DNA from: Draconibacterium orientale
GTDB taxonomy: Bacteria > Bacteroidota > Bacteroidia > Bacteroidales > UBA12170
NCBI GenBank assembly: GCA_020718315.1
Contig: DYSK01000006.1
Span: forward strand, 1 to 31,297
Direction of reading: 5' to 3'
Length of the DNA stretch: 31,297 nt
The notes below the pieces were generated by a model that saw only the letters and a program-made list of their open reading frames with translations, did no database searches and was not told the origin of the DNA. The position numbers and the translations under genes were made by a program. Shown piece by piece: positions 22,406 to 30,972 of the stretch (position 1 is its first letter; every line of letters begins with the position of its first letter).

Positions 22406-23666
22406 AAAATTCTACATTTTTATACTCCTGCTTTTACCAGCTTTGGTTATGGCGCAAGGACAAACCACTACTCCCTACAGTTTTTTTGGTATAGGCGATA
22501 CTTATGAGCAAGGCGATATCCGTAGTTTTGGCATGGGAGGCGTTAATTTGGCTGTTCGTAGCAATATGTACATCAATTATATCAACCCGGCTTCTTATAC
22601 AAATATCGACAGTCTTTCTTTTGTAGCCAGCATAGGATTGCAATCTACAGTTGGAACTTATCGGACAAACGAAGCCACCAGCAATGTAAGCTCTTCTTCG
22701 ATTAGCCATATTGCATTTGCGTTTCCCATTACACATTGGTGGAAAAGTAGCTTGGCGCTTATTCCGTTTAGCACTACCGGTTATGAGGTTCAGCAAGATG
22801 TTTTACAAGAGTTCAATGTTTCTTCACGAAATATTTATTCTGGAAGTGGTGGAATTGATCGTTTAAATTTCGGCAATGCTTTTCGTTTAAATAAAAAACT
22901 TTCCCTTGGGTTAAATGCAGCTTATTATTTTGGTCGGATTGAAAACAGGACAACTGTTATTTTCCCGGATTCTGCCTATATCCTAAATACACGCGTGCAA
23001 GAACGCAATTTATTGAACGGGTTTCAATTTACTTTAGGGATGCAATATTTTATCCCCACAGGCAAAAACAGTAGTTTAGGATTGGCCGCCACTTTTACAC
23101 CAACCGCAAACTTGAATTCCAATACTGATTTTTTGGCCATTACGTACTTAGGTGACCAAGATGGATACGAAACGAATATAGACACCATTTACAATTGGGA
23201 AGGGGTAAACAGTGAAACAACTTTGCCGTATGCTTATGGCTTTGGAATTTCATGGGAAAAGAAAAACAAAATCCTAGTTGCCGCCGATTTTATGTTCGAC
23301 AATTGGGATTCTTTTAGCTACCTTGGTCAATCGAGCAACTTAACAGATAAGATAAAAGCTTCTTTCGGTGCCGAGTTTATACCCACAAGCAACAATTTGT
23401 CGTCGTATCTAAAACTGATACATTATAGAGTTGGATTCCGCTACAATAAGCTTGGGCTTCAGTTCAATAATACTGACTTGCAAGAATATGCTTTGAGTGT
23501 TGGATTTGGTTTACCGTTGCGCAAGAGCAATACTATTTTGAATCTTGGCATGGAAATTGGACAAAACGGGACTATAGAAAGCAGTTTAATTCAAGAACGA
23601 TTTTTCAAGATTGCTTTGGGCGTGAATATTCGTGAAAGCTGGTTTAGAAAAGGAAAATATTTTTAA
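22386..23666 (+). CDS. Outer membrane beta-barrel protein (FadL/PorV-like appearance)
   Basis: A 426-residue exported protein that begins inside coaX, in another frame. The signal peptide KLKKFYIFILLLLPALVMAQ ends near residue 24. The mature part opens with YSFFGIGDTYEQGDIRSFGM (31-50) and NYINPASYTNIDSLSFVAS (64-82), features shared by a family of Bacteroidota barrels related in look to FadL/OmpP1 and PorV. Many strands alternate Gly, Tyr and Phe, and the chain ends in a strand-like GVNIRESWFRKGKYF with a terminal aromatic residue. It is placed between coaX and the TPR gene, an order seen in other Bacteroidota. No substrate or role can be given. Confidence 0.8.
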   Translation: MIKNKLKKFYIFILLLLPALVMAQGQTTTPYSFFGIGDTYEQGDIRSFGMGGVNLAVRSNMYINYINPASYTNIDSLSFVASIGLQSTVGTYRTNEATSNVSSSSISHIAFAFPITHWWKSSLALIPFSTTGYEVQQDVLQEFNVSSRNIYSGSGGIDRLNFGNAFRLNKKLSLGLNAAYYFGRIENRTTVIFPDSAYILNTRVQERNLLNGFQFTLGMQYFIPTGKNSSLGLAATFTPTANLNSNTDFLAITYLGDQDGYETNIDTIYNWEGVNSETTLPYAYGFGISWEKKNKILVAADFMFDNWDSFSYLGQSSNLTDKIKASFGAEFIPTSNNLSSYLKLIHYRVGFRYNKLGLQFNNTDLQEYALSVGFGLPLRKSNTILNLGMEIGQNGTIESSLIQERFFKIALGVNIRESWFRKGKYF

Positions 23667-23684
23667 CAACTAAATATATAAAAA

Positions 23685-25097
23685 ATGAAAATTAAAGTTT
23701 TATCAATTATTCTAGGACTGATGATGAGCGCAGGGGCGTTTGGCGTTTCGGTAGAGAAAAATGATAATTTTCAGGAAAATCTGAATTCTCTTGGCTATCA
23801 GGGTGGTAAGTATGGCGCCGACAGTGTTAGGTGTATTACCGAGCTCTCGCTTTATCAAGAAGCATTCAAACAGTGGAAAATCACTAACTACAAAAGTGCG
23901 ATCGTAAACGATTTGATGCCTCATTGGAGATGGGTATTTTTGAATTGCCCATTGGCCTCTGAAAACACCTATTTGAATGGACTTAAGATCGTTGATTATT
24001 ATCTAGCAAAAGCGCCTAATGAACAAGTTAAGAATGCTTATATAGATACATTGGAAATGATTTACGAAAAACGCATTCAGTACTTTCCTATTCATAACAA
24101 AACTGGGAAAAGTCAAGTAGGCGATTTGAAAGGTAAAATGGGGGTAGATTTATTTACACTTGCTCCCGAACGTTGCAAAAAAGCATATACTATCCTTAAA
24201 GAATCTGTCGATTTGGAAGGAAACGAATCTGCATCAGCGACTTTGGTTTTCTTTTTTAGAGCCACCATTAAGATGGTTAAAGCTGGAAATGCCGACGAAA
24301 CAATTATTGTAGATACTTACGATCTAATTTCTGATATCGTTGAAAAAAATATTGAAAAGAGCAAAACAAATGCTGCTGAATTGGCACAATGGGAAAATGC
24401 AAAAGCCAATATCGACAATACTTTTGAGCCTTTCGCAAACTGTGAAATCTTGGTAGATATCTATGGAAAAAAATTGAATACCAATCCTAAAGACATTGAA
24501 TTGTTGGAAAAAGTAACTTCCTCGCTCAAAAAGAAAAAGTGTACCAAATCGGAACTGTTTTTCAGTGCTAGTCAGGCTCTGTACAATGCAAAGCCTTCCG
24601 CCGAATCCGCTTTATTGATGGGTAAAATGAATATCGAGAAAGATGCTTATGAAGTTGCTGCCAAGTATTATTTAGAAGCAATTGACATGATTCAGGATCA
24701 GATGGGAAAAGCTGAAACCTACGCCGATTTAGGAAAAATATACTACAAACTAAACGATTTGAACAAAGCGCGTTTGTATGCTCGAAAAGCTATTGAACTA
24801 AATCCTGCCGATGGAATGTCTTACATTCTTATAGGCGATTTGTATGCTTCTTCGGCTTCTAGCTGTGGTGACAATGATTTAACAAAACGAGTAGCTTATT
24901 GGGCTGCTGTGGATAAATACATTCAAGCAAGAAATGCAAATGCTGAGTTTGAAGAATTGGCCAACAAACGAATTGCAACGTATTCTCAACATTTTCCAAC
25001 AACGGAAATTATCTTCTTTCACGATTTAAAAGAAGGAACTTCCTATAGAGTTGAATGTTGGATAAACGAAACAACGACTGTTCGCGCTGCGAAATAA
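23685..25097 (+). CDS. Periplasmic TPR-repeat protein
   Basis: A 470-residue exported protein: signal peptide KIKVLSIILGLMMSAGAFG (about 2-20), then a helical N-terminal part with conserved aromatic stretches (MPHWRWVFLNCP, about 78-89) and several TPR-like helix pairs. The clearest repeats are near residues 303-332 (LLMGKMNIEKDAYEVAAKYY) and 340-370 (YADLGKIYYKLNDLNKARLY then AIELNPADG). The C-terminal 30 residues are beta-like (TEIIFFHDLKEGTSYRVECW). TPR proteins are scaffolds; partner unknown. Its place between an outer membrane protein and lptC suggests an envelope assembly role by context only. It starts 18 bases after the outer membrane protein gene. Confidence 0.85.
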   Translation: MKIKVLSIILGLMMSAGAFGVSVEKNDNFQENLNSLGYQGGKYGADSVRCITELSLYQEAFKQWKITNYKSAIVNDLMPHWRWVFLNCPLASENTYLNGLKIVDYYLAKAPNEQVKNAYIDTLEMIYEKRIQYFPIHNKTGKSQVGDLKGKMGVDLFTLAPERCKKAYTILKESVDLEGNESASATLVFFFRATIKMVKAGNADETIIVDTYDLISDIVEKNIEKSKTNAAELAQWENAKANIDNTFEPFANCEILVDIYGKKLNTNPKDIELLEKVTSSLKKKKCTKSELFFSASQALYNAKPSAESALLMGKMNIEKDAYEVAAKYYLEAIDMIQDQMGKAETYADLGKIYYKLNDLNKARLYARKAIELNPADGMSYILIGDLYASSASSCGDNDLTKRVAYWAAVDKYIQARNANAEFEELANKRIATYSQHFPTTEIIFFHDLKEGTSYRVECWINETTTVRAAK

Positions 25098-25105
25098 AAC
25101 CTAGG

Positions 25106-25690
25106 GTGGAAAACGAGAATCCCAAAAAGATTTTAATTTTTGGACTAAAAAGCATTGTTGTAATCTTTTTTACAGCAATGCTTTTTGCTTGTGAGAACAA
25201 GATGAAAACCATTCGCGAGCTAACGGCATTGGATACTATTCCTGCCGAAATTGCCAAAGGTGTCCGAATCATTTTTTCAGATTCTGGCCGGATACAGCTC
25301 ATTCTTACCAGTCCGATATTGTATCAAATTGGAGGAGCTTATCCTTATACCGAATTTCCGCAAGGACTGCATATCGAAACCTACAACAACCAAAATGTAT
25401 TGGTTTCGGAACTGGATGCCGAATATGGCAAACGATATGTGAATGAAAAACGAATGGAAGTGGAAAAAAATGTGGTGGTTGTTAATCACGAAAGCGGAAA
25501 AACACTTTATACTGAAAGCTTGTTTTGGAACGAATTTACCCGCAAAATCCACAACAATGTCTTCGTAACAATAGTTGAAAAAGGCAAGACTATTCATGGC
25601 GATAGCATCCGTGCCGATCAGAATTTCGGCCATGTTGAAATTTTCAATGTAAGAGGAACAATAGAGGTTAAAGACGAGGAAGTAGACTAA
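25106..25690 (+). CDS. lptC: LptC, LPS export periplasmic protein (lipoprotein form)
   Basis: About 194 residues from a GTG at 25106. The prior ATG at 25055 lies inside the TPR gene and adds 17 polar residues with two cysteines in front of the signal; the GTG start gives VENENPKKILIFGLK then SIVVIFFTAMLFAC, a compact lipoprotein signal 8 bases after the TPR stop. The mature part has LptC-type beta-jellyroll strands: GVRIIFSDSGRIQLILTSP, TEFPQGLHIETYN and the closing GHVEIFNVRGTIEV. LptC binds LPS from the LptBFG transporter and hands it to LptA. The lipobox cysteine suggests lipid anchoring, unlike the membrane helix of E. coli LptC. It ends directly against the next start codon. Confidence 0.85.
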   Translation: MENENPKKILIFGLKSIVVIFFTAMLFACENKMKTIRELTALDTIPAEIAKGVRIIFSDSGRIQLILTSPILYQIGGAYPYTEFPQGLHIETYNNQNVLVSELDAEYGKRYVNEKRMEVEKNVVVVNHESGKTLYTESLFWNEFTRKIHNNVFVTIVEKGKTIHGDSIRADQNFGHVEIFNVRGTIEVKDEEVD

Positions 25691-26956
25691 ATGAGCGAAT
25701 ACAACATTATACTGATTAGCCTACTCTTTTCGGCCTTGTTTTCGGGTTTGGAAATTGCTTTTATTAGTGCTTCCAAACTAAAAATGGAATTGGATAAAAA
25801 ACATTCAAAAGCAAAATGGTTGTTTTCGGTGTACAATTCTCCCTCTAAACTGATTGCCACTTTGCTTTTGGGAAACAATGTGGCCCTGGTATTCTATGGT
25901 TTTGCAATCAGCAATGTTTTGACAAAGCCTTTTCAGGAATTTTTTGGCGAGTTGAACCGAAACGAATTGCTTATATTGTTTATTCAAACCATTGTTTCTA
26001 CGGTACTTATATTGATTGTAGCAGAATTCTTGCCCAAAATAATTTTTCGAAAAAACCCGAATCGCATCTTAATTGTTTTGGCAGTTCCGCTTTTTGTAAT
26101 TTACTATCTTTTCTCTCCAATCGTAATGTTGGTGAATTGGATTGCCAAATTTCTGTTTCGGATTTTTTTTCACTTGCGAATCAAAGACGAAGAGATTAGT
26201 TTGTCGCCAATGGAATTGAACGATTTTATTCAAGAGATTTCGGACAACAAGGAAGAACGCGGCATTGGCGAACAAGAAAAAGTTTTTTTTAAGAATGCAA
26301 TCGAATTTAGAAGCATCAAAATAAGAGAATGTATGGTGCCGCGTACCGAGATTTCGGCCTTGGCATTGCGAGAGTCGGTGGAGGATTTAAGAAAGGTTTT
26401 AATCAAATCTGGCCATTCAAAAATCCTTGTTTACGAAGAAAATATTGATAATATAATCGGCTATGTCCATGCTTTTGATTTATTTTCCAATCCAACGGAT
26501 ATAAAAAGTATTCTTCGCCAAACGCCTATTTTCCCGGAGAGTATGTTGGCAAACCATGTTCTGACTTATTTTATTAAGCACAATAAAAGCATTGCATTGG
26601 TAGTTGATGAATTTGGCGGAACGAGTGGAATTGTTACGATGGAAGACATCATGGAAGAAATATTTGGAGAGATTGAAGATGAGTTTGACAAAGGTATTTT
26701 GATTGATAAAAATCCGGGCCCTAATATTTTTATCTTCTCCGGACGCATCGAGATTGATTTTATCAATGAGAAATACAAATTGGATATTCCCGAATCGGAA
26801 GAATATGAAACGCTGGCCGGCTATATTATTGGCCAATACGGCAGCATTCCGAAAGAAAAAGACAGACTCCCGATCGATAATTATCTGATAGAAGTGTTGA
26901 AAGCGTCAGAAACTCGCATCGAACTGATAAAAATGCAGCTCATACACAAGAAATAA
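25691..26956 (+). CDS. CNNM/DUF21 and CBS-domain membrane protein (CorC/HlyC, GldE-like)
   Basis: A 421-residue inner membrane protein. The N-terminal DUF21/CNNM part (about 1-160) has hydrophobic helices (YNIILISLLFSALFSGLEIA; LLILFIQTIVSTVLILIVAE; VPLFVIYYLFSPIVMLVNWI). A CBS pair follows: MVPRTEISAL with repeat to about 265, then SIALVVDEFGGTSGIVTMED (about 299-318). The C-terminal CorC/HlyC domain (about 335-420) has FSGRIEIDFINEKY. The architecture is that of magnesium/cobalt efflux-linked proteins, often called hemolysin-like; in gliding Bacteroidota the GldE homologue shares it. Transport activity is inferred only. It starts on the base after the lptC stop codon and ends 8 bases from the convergent carbonic anhydrase gene. 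Confidence 0.92.
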   Translation: MSEYNIILISLLFSALFSGLEIAFISASKLKMELDKKHSKAKWLFSVYNSPSKLIATLLLGNNVALVFYGFAISNVLTKPFQEFFGELNRNELLILFIQTIVSTVLILIVAEFLPKIIFRKNPNRILIVLAVPLFVIYYLFSPIVMLVNWIAKFLFRIFFHLRIKDEEISLSPMELNDFIQEISDNKEERGIGEQEKVFFKNAIEFRSIKIRECMVPRTEISALALRESVEDLRKVLIKSGHSKILVYEENIDNIIGYVHAFDLFSNPTDIKSILRQTPIFPESMLANHVLTYFIKHNKSIALVVDEFGGTSGIVTMEDIMEEIFGEIEDEFDKGILIDKNPGPNIFIFSGRIEIDFINEKYKLDIPESEEYETLAGYIIGQYGSIPKEKDRLPIDNYLIEVLKASETRIELIKMQLIHKK

Positions 26957-26964
26957 GGAATTTG

Positions 26965-27606
26965 CTATTTCAATTTCTGTAAGCAGCCGTCCATATCAAA
27001 TTCCATATCGTGCAATAATCCGGTGCGCATATCGTACACCCAAGCATGAACCATTGGATACCCTTTCTCGAAATAACTGTCGCGAATAAAATCAACCTCG
27101 AGAAGCTTTTCACATTGAGCAATTACGTTCATTTCGGCCAACATATCGTTTTGCAAGGAATGATCGCGAATGCTATCCAAGACTTCTTTGTTTTTAAATC
27201 GAACATCGCGGATTTTGTCGAGCCAGCTATCCATCCGCCCAAAATGCTTTCCGCTGTTGGCGGCTTCAATTCCGCCGCATCCATGATGGCCGGAAACAAC
27301 AATGTGTTTTATTTTTAATATCTCAACGCCATATTGCAAAACAGCCATGATATTTTCGTCTTCGAGCGAAACCACATTGGCAATATTTCTGTGAACGAAT
27401 ATTTCGCCAATATCCATCCCCGTGAGATCGCCTATCGAAACACGACTATCCGAACAGCCAATATACAAGAACTGAGGATCTTGATCCTTGAAATGCTCTT
27501 TGAAAAACATACGGTCATGTTTGGTTTTTCCATCAGCCCAATCTCTGTTTTGTTGGAAAATCCGATCATACATTTGCTGATCTGCTTGACTTAGTTTTTT
27601 TGGCAT
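26965..27606 (-). CDS. Beta-class carbonic anhydrase
   Basis: A 213-residue zinc enzyme that interconverts CO2 and bicarbonate. Zinc ligands are Cys51, His107 and Cys110 (YIGCSDSRV and SGHHGCGG), with the Asp53-Arg55 dyad in place. VHRNIANVV (71-79) and the C-terminal HAWVYDMRTGLLHDM stretch (about 188-202) are typical of the family. There is no signal peptide, so it is cytoplasmic. It starts 13 bases after the lepA stop codon with no promoter seen, so it is probably cotranscribed with lepA. Its 3' end faces the CNNM/CBS gene at 8 bases, with no terminator visible between them. Confidence 0.95.
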   Translation of the reverse strand: MPKKLSQADQQMYDRIFQQNRDWADGKTKHDRMFFKEHFKDQDPQFLYIGCSDSRVSIGDLTGMDIGEIFVHRNIANVVSLEDENIMAVLQYGVEILKIKHIVVSGHHGCGGIEAANSGKHFGRMDSWLDKIRDVRFKNKEVLDSIRDHSLQNDMLAEMNVIAQCEKLLEVDFIRDSYFEKGYPMVHAWVYDMRTGLLHDMEFDMDGCLQKLK

Positions 27607-27619
27607 CGCCTGTAATTTT

Positions 27620-29407
27620 TTAATCCAATTTCAATACCGCCAGAAAGGCCGTTTGAGGAACTTCAACATTTCCTACTTGCCTCATGCGTTTTTTTCCTTT
27701 CTTTTGTTTTTCTAATAGTTTGCGTTTTCGAGAGATATCGCCTCCATAACATTTGGCGGTAACATCCTTCCGAACGGCTTTGATGGTTTCGCGTGCAATG
27801 ATTTTGGCTCCAATTGCTGCTTGAATAGCAATGTCAAACTGCTGACGAGGAATCAATTCTTTGAGTTTTACACACATTTTTCTACCAAACTCAAACGCAT
27901 TATCGCGGTGAATCAGCGTGGAAAGGGCATCCACTGGTTCTGCATTCAGGAGTATATCGAGCTTGCTTAAATTGGCTTCTTTATATCCGGTAAGATGGTA
28001 GTCAAAACTGGCGTAGCCCTTCGAAATGCTTTTCAGTTTATCGTAAAAATCAAATACGATTTCGCCCAAAGGAAGATTAAAACTCAGCTCTACGCGGTCG
28101 GAAGTGAGGTAAATCTGATTTAATAATTCTCCTCTTTTATCGATACAAAGTTTCATTACCGCGCCTAAATAATCGCTTTTGGAGATGATTTGTGCACGGA
28201 TATAGGGTTCTTCAATGTGATGGATGTATTTCTGATCTGGCAAACCTGAAGGGTTGTGCACTTCAATTATTTCGCCTTTATTGCTAATAACACGATACGA
28301 TACGTTAGGAACTGTAGTGATTACGCTCATATCGAATTCTCTGTCCAATCGTTCTTGTATAATTTCCATGTGCAGAAGTCCTAAGAAACCGCAGCGAAAT
28401 CCAAACCCAAGAGCCATACTTGATTCCGGTTCAAAAGTCAAAGAAGCATCGTTGAGCTGAAGTTTTTCAAGACTTGCTCTAAGTTCTTCATAGTCGTCGG
28501 CATCCACAGGATAGATTCCGGCAAAAACCATTGGCTTTACTTTTTCAAAGCCATCTACGGCTGTTAAACAAGGATTATTAACATGTGTAATGGTGTCGCC
28601 TACGTGCACTTCCTTGGCGGTTTTGATTCCAGAAATAATATAACCAACATCGCCGGTTCTCATTATGGCACGCGGTTCTTGAGTCATTCTGAGAACGCCT
28701 ATTTCGTCTGCATGATATTCTTTTTTGGTGGCAAAGAATTTTACATGATCGCCTTTTCTTATTTCTCCATTCATCACTTTGAAATAGGCAATAATTCCCC
28801 GGAAGGAATTGAAAACCGAGTCGAAGATAAGTGCTTGAAATGGGGCTTTTGGATCGCCTTTTGGCGGAGGAACTTTTTTTATGATGGCTTCTAATATTTT
28901 ATCAACACCAAAACCTGTTTTTCCGCTTGCCGGAATAATATCGTCCAGCGAGCAGCCAATCAAATCGATAATCTGATCCGAAACTTCTTCTGGCATGGCA
29001 TTGTCGAGGTCCATTTTGTTTAAAACAGGAATGATTTCCAAATTGTTTTCGATGGCGAGGTATAGGTTGGAAATGGTTTGGGCTTGTATTCCTTGTGTTG
29101 CATCTACGATCAATAAGGCACCTTCGCAAGCTGCAATAGATCTCGAAACTTCGTACGAAAAATCGACGTGGCCGGGCGTATCGATGAGATTCAAAACATA
29201 TTTTTGTCCGTCTTGTACGTAATCCATCTGAATAGCATGGCTCTTAATGGTAATTCCGCGCTCACGCTCAAGATCCATATCGTCAAGAGCTTGTTCTTGC
29301 CTGTCTCTGTCGGCAATCGTATCCGTAAATTCCAATAAACGATCCGCCAGCGTGCTTTTTCCGTGGTCGATATGCGCAATAATACAAAAGTTTCTAATAT
29401 TTTCCAT
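27620..29407 (-). CDS. lepA: Elongation factor 4 (LepA)
   Basis: A 595-residue translational GTPase that back-translocates or remodels stalled ribosomes. GTPase motifs: AHIDHGKST at 11-19, the RGIT switch at 50-53, DTPGH at 76-80 and NKMD at 130-133. Domains II and III follow, with the LepA-specific C-terminal domain (about 490-595) ending in KKGKKRMRQVGNVEVPQTAF, its basic RNA-binding tail. Length is normal. A -7 element lies 66 bases upstream. It leads a two-gene unit with the carbonic anhydrase. Confidence 0.98.
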   Translation of the reverse strand: MENIRNFCIIAHIDHGKSTLADRLLEFTDTIADRDRQEQALDDMDLERERGITIKSHAIQMDYVQDGQKYVLNLIDTPGHVDFSYEVSRSIAACEGALLIVDATQGIQAQTISNLYLAIENNLEIIPVLNKMDLDNAMPEEVSDQIIDLIGCSLDDIIPASGKTGFGVDKILEAIIKKVPPPKGDPKAPFQALIFDSVFNSFRGIIAYFKVMNGEIRKGDHVKFFATKKEYHADEIGVLRMTQEPRAIMRTGDVGYIISGIKTAKEVHVGDTITHVNNPCLTAVDGFEKVKPMVFAGIYPVDADDYEELRASLEKLQLNDASLTFEPESSMALGFGFRCGFLGLLHMEIIQERLDREFDMSVITTVPNVSYRVISNKGEIIEVHNPSGLPDQKYIHHIEEPYIRAQIISKSDYLGAVMKLCIDKRGELLNQIYLTSDRVELSFNLPLGEIVFDFYDKLKSISKGYASFDYHLTGYKEANLSKLDILLNAEPVDALSTLIHRDNAFEFGRKMCVKLKELIPRQQFDIAIQAAIGAKIIARETIKAVRKDVTAKCYGGDISRKRKLLEKQKKGKKRMRQVGNVEVPQTAFLAVLKLD

Positions 29408-29472
29408 TTAGGTTTTTTTCTTCAGGCTCAAGTTGAATTTTTGGCCGTATTGCAATGATTTTTATAACAGCA

Positions 29473-29480
29473 CAAAAATA
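29473..29480 (-). promoter_or_regulatory. -7 promoter element for lepA
   Basis: TATTTTTG on the minus strand matches TAnnTTTG, 65 bases before the lepA ATG. No clear TTG is seen 19-21 bases upstream, so only the -7 half supports it. Confidence 0.4.
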
Positions 29481-29523
29481 CAAAATTCGGCTTAATTTTT
29501 GGGATTTTTTCCATCGATCTAAA

Positions 29524-29556
29524 AGCAAAAAGCCTGCTCTTTTCAGAACAGGCCAA
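29524..29556 (-). terminator. Rho-independent terminator after rubrerythrin
   Basis: GCCTGCTCT and AGAACAGGC pair with one mismatch around TTTC; on the minus strand TTTTTGCTTTT follows. It lies about 27 bases past the rubrerythrin stop codon. Confidence 0.75.
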
Positions 29557-29582
29557 ATAAAAAATAAGTACGATTTGAATTC

Positions 29583-30158
29583 TCAATAATTTGATTCCTG
29601 AATTTCGAAATATGATTGTGGATGCAGACAAGCTGGACATGTTTTTGGCGCCTTTGTTCCTTCGTGCAAATAGCCACAATTGCGGCATTTCCATACTATT
29701 TTGCCGTCGCGTTCAAAAACACGACCTTCTTCAAGGTTTTTATAGAGCTTGGTGTAGCGTTCTTCGTGTGCTTTCTCTACTCTTGCAATCATTCTAAATG
29801 CAGTTGCAACTTCTTTAAATCCTTCTTCTTCTGCAATTCTTGCAAATTCCGGATATAGTTCTGTCCACTCTTCGTTTTCTCCTTCGGCGGCCGCTTTGAG
29901 GTTTTCCATAGTCGTGCCAATAATTCCGGCTGGGAAAGTAGCCGTAATCTCGACCATTCCGCCTTCTAAAAATTTAAAAAAACGCTTTGCATGCTCTTTT
30001 TCATTCACTGCTGTTTCGTCAAAAATAGCGGCTATTTGCTCCAGACCTTCTTTTTTGGCTTGTTTTGAAAAATAGTCGTACCGCATACGTGCTTGCGATT
30101 CGCCAGCAAATGCTTTTAATAAATTTTGTTCTGTTTTGCTTCCTTTTAATGTGCTCAT
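29583..30158 (-). CDS. Rubrerythrin
   Basis: A 191-residue non-haem iron protein that reduces hydrogen peroxide, typical of anaerobes. The ferritin-like di-iron domain (1-145) has ligands Glu20, Glu53 and His56 (ETAVNEKEHA), Glu94/Glu97 and Glu128 with His131 (RVEKAHEER). The C-terminal rubredoxin-like domain has Cys158, Cys161, Cys174 and Cys177 (WKCRNCGYLH and KTCPACLHP). Length matches the classical form. It lies 62 bases downstream of a flavin reductase-rubredoxin gene on the same strand, its likely electron donor. Two inverted repeats lie in the gap before it and may be regulator sites. Confidence 0.97.
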   Translation of the reverse strand: MSTLKGSKTEQNLLKAFAGESQARMRYDYFSKQAKKEGLEQIAAIFDETAVNEKEHAKRFFKFLEGGMVEITATFPAGIIGTTMENLKAAAEGENEEWTELYPEFARIAEEEGFKEVATAFRMIARVEKAHEERYTKLYKNLEEGRVFERDGKIVWKCRNCGYLHEGTKAPKTCPACLHPQSYFEIQESNY

Positions 30159-30181
30159 GTTTATTTATTTTTATGTTTTCT

Positions 30182-30236
30182 AATTCGAAATTCGATTTGA
30201 TTATTTGTTGGTTTTCCAAATCAATTGATTGGAAAA
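30182..30236. promoter_or_regulatory. Inverted repeats upstream of rubrerythrin
   Basis: TTTTCCAAATCAATTGATTGGAAAA (split for length: TTTTCCAAATCAA / TTGATTGGAAAA) at 30212-30236 is a near-palindrome around AATCAATTGATT with one extra base in the left arm. It overlaps the stop of the upstream gene. A second, shorter one, TCGAA-A-TTCGA, lies near 30185-30195. Neither has a T-run on the minus strand, so operator use is likelier than termination. Confidence 0.35.
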
Positions 30237-30943
30237 AAATCGGCTTTTGAAACCCCGCAAGTCGGACAAACCCAATCTTCCGGAATGTCTTCAAAAGGTG
30301 TTCCGGGCGCTATGCCGCCATCCGGATCTCCTTCAATGGGATCGTAAATATGCCCACAAACGCCACATTCCCACTTTTTCAGCAGTTCGTTTTCGGTCTT
30401 TCCTGAAACAGGTTTTGATGTTGGCGCCAACTTTGATTTGTCCACATAGGTTGGAGCATTTTTTGGCGCAACGCCATTTTTCACTTCCCGATAATAGGCA
30501 TAAGTCATGGGATCGTATTGTTCGTCAATCAATTTGCTATCCAGCACTTCGCCAATAAACAAGAAATGTGTGCCAACATCCAGCTTTTGAGTTACTTTAC
30601 ACTCAAACCAAGCCATACATCCTTCGGTTAAAATTGGAATACCTGTTTGCCCTTCGGTGAATTTGAAATTTTTGAATTTATCGACTTCTTTGCCACTTTT
30701 ATAACCCATGGTGGAAATAACATCTTGATTGGCATTTTTATGCAAAACCGAAACGGCAAAAAAACCGCTTTCTTCGATTAGTTTTGTTGAGAAATTATCT
30801 TTGCTGCAACTGATACCAAGTTGAGGCGGTTCGGCCGTAACCTGAAAAACAGTGTTTGCAATATAGCCGTTGATTTTGTTTTTGCTCTTGGCACTAACAA
30901 CATATAATCCATACGACAATTTAAAAAAGGCTTCTATTTGCAT
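30221..30943 (-). CDS. Flavin reductase-rubredoxin fusion (high-molecular-weight rubredoxin, Hrb-like)
   Basis: A 240-residue cytoplasmic fusion. Residues 1-155 are a flavin reductase-like FMN domain (LSYGLYVVSAKSKNKINGYI at 9-28, PPQLGISCSKDN at 39-50, THFLFIGEVLDSKL at 125-138). A linker (160-188) leads to a rubredoxin domain with Cys193, Cys196, Cys226 and Cys229 (WECGVCGHIYDP and DWVCPTCGVSKADFF). In Moorella and clostridia such Hrb proteins pass electrons from NAD(P)H to flavodiiron oxygen/NO reductases or rubrerythrin. Here rubrerythrin follows directly, so peroxide reduction is the likely pathway; no flavodiiron gene is in the window. A strong inverted repeat lies 30-58 bases upstream. 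Confidence 0.93.
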   Translation of the reverse strand: MQIEAFFKLSYGLYVVSAKSKNKINGYIANTVFQVTAEPPQLGISCSKDNFSTKLIEESGFFAVSVLHKNANQDVISTMGYKSGKEVDKFKNFKFTEGQTGIPILTEGCMAWFECKVTQKLDVGTHFLFIGEVLDSKLIDEQYDPMTYAYYREVKNGVAPKNAPTYVDKSKLAPTSKPVSGKTENELLKKWECGVCGHIYDPIEGDPDGGIAPGTPFEDIPEDWVCPTCGVSKADFFPIN

Positions 30944-30972
30944 TGGGATTTTTTTTAGTTATACTCTATTTC

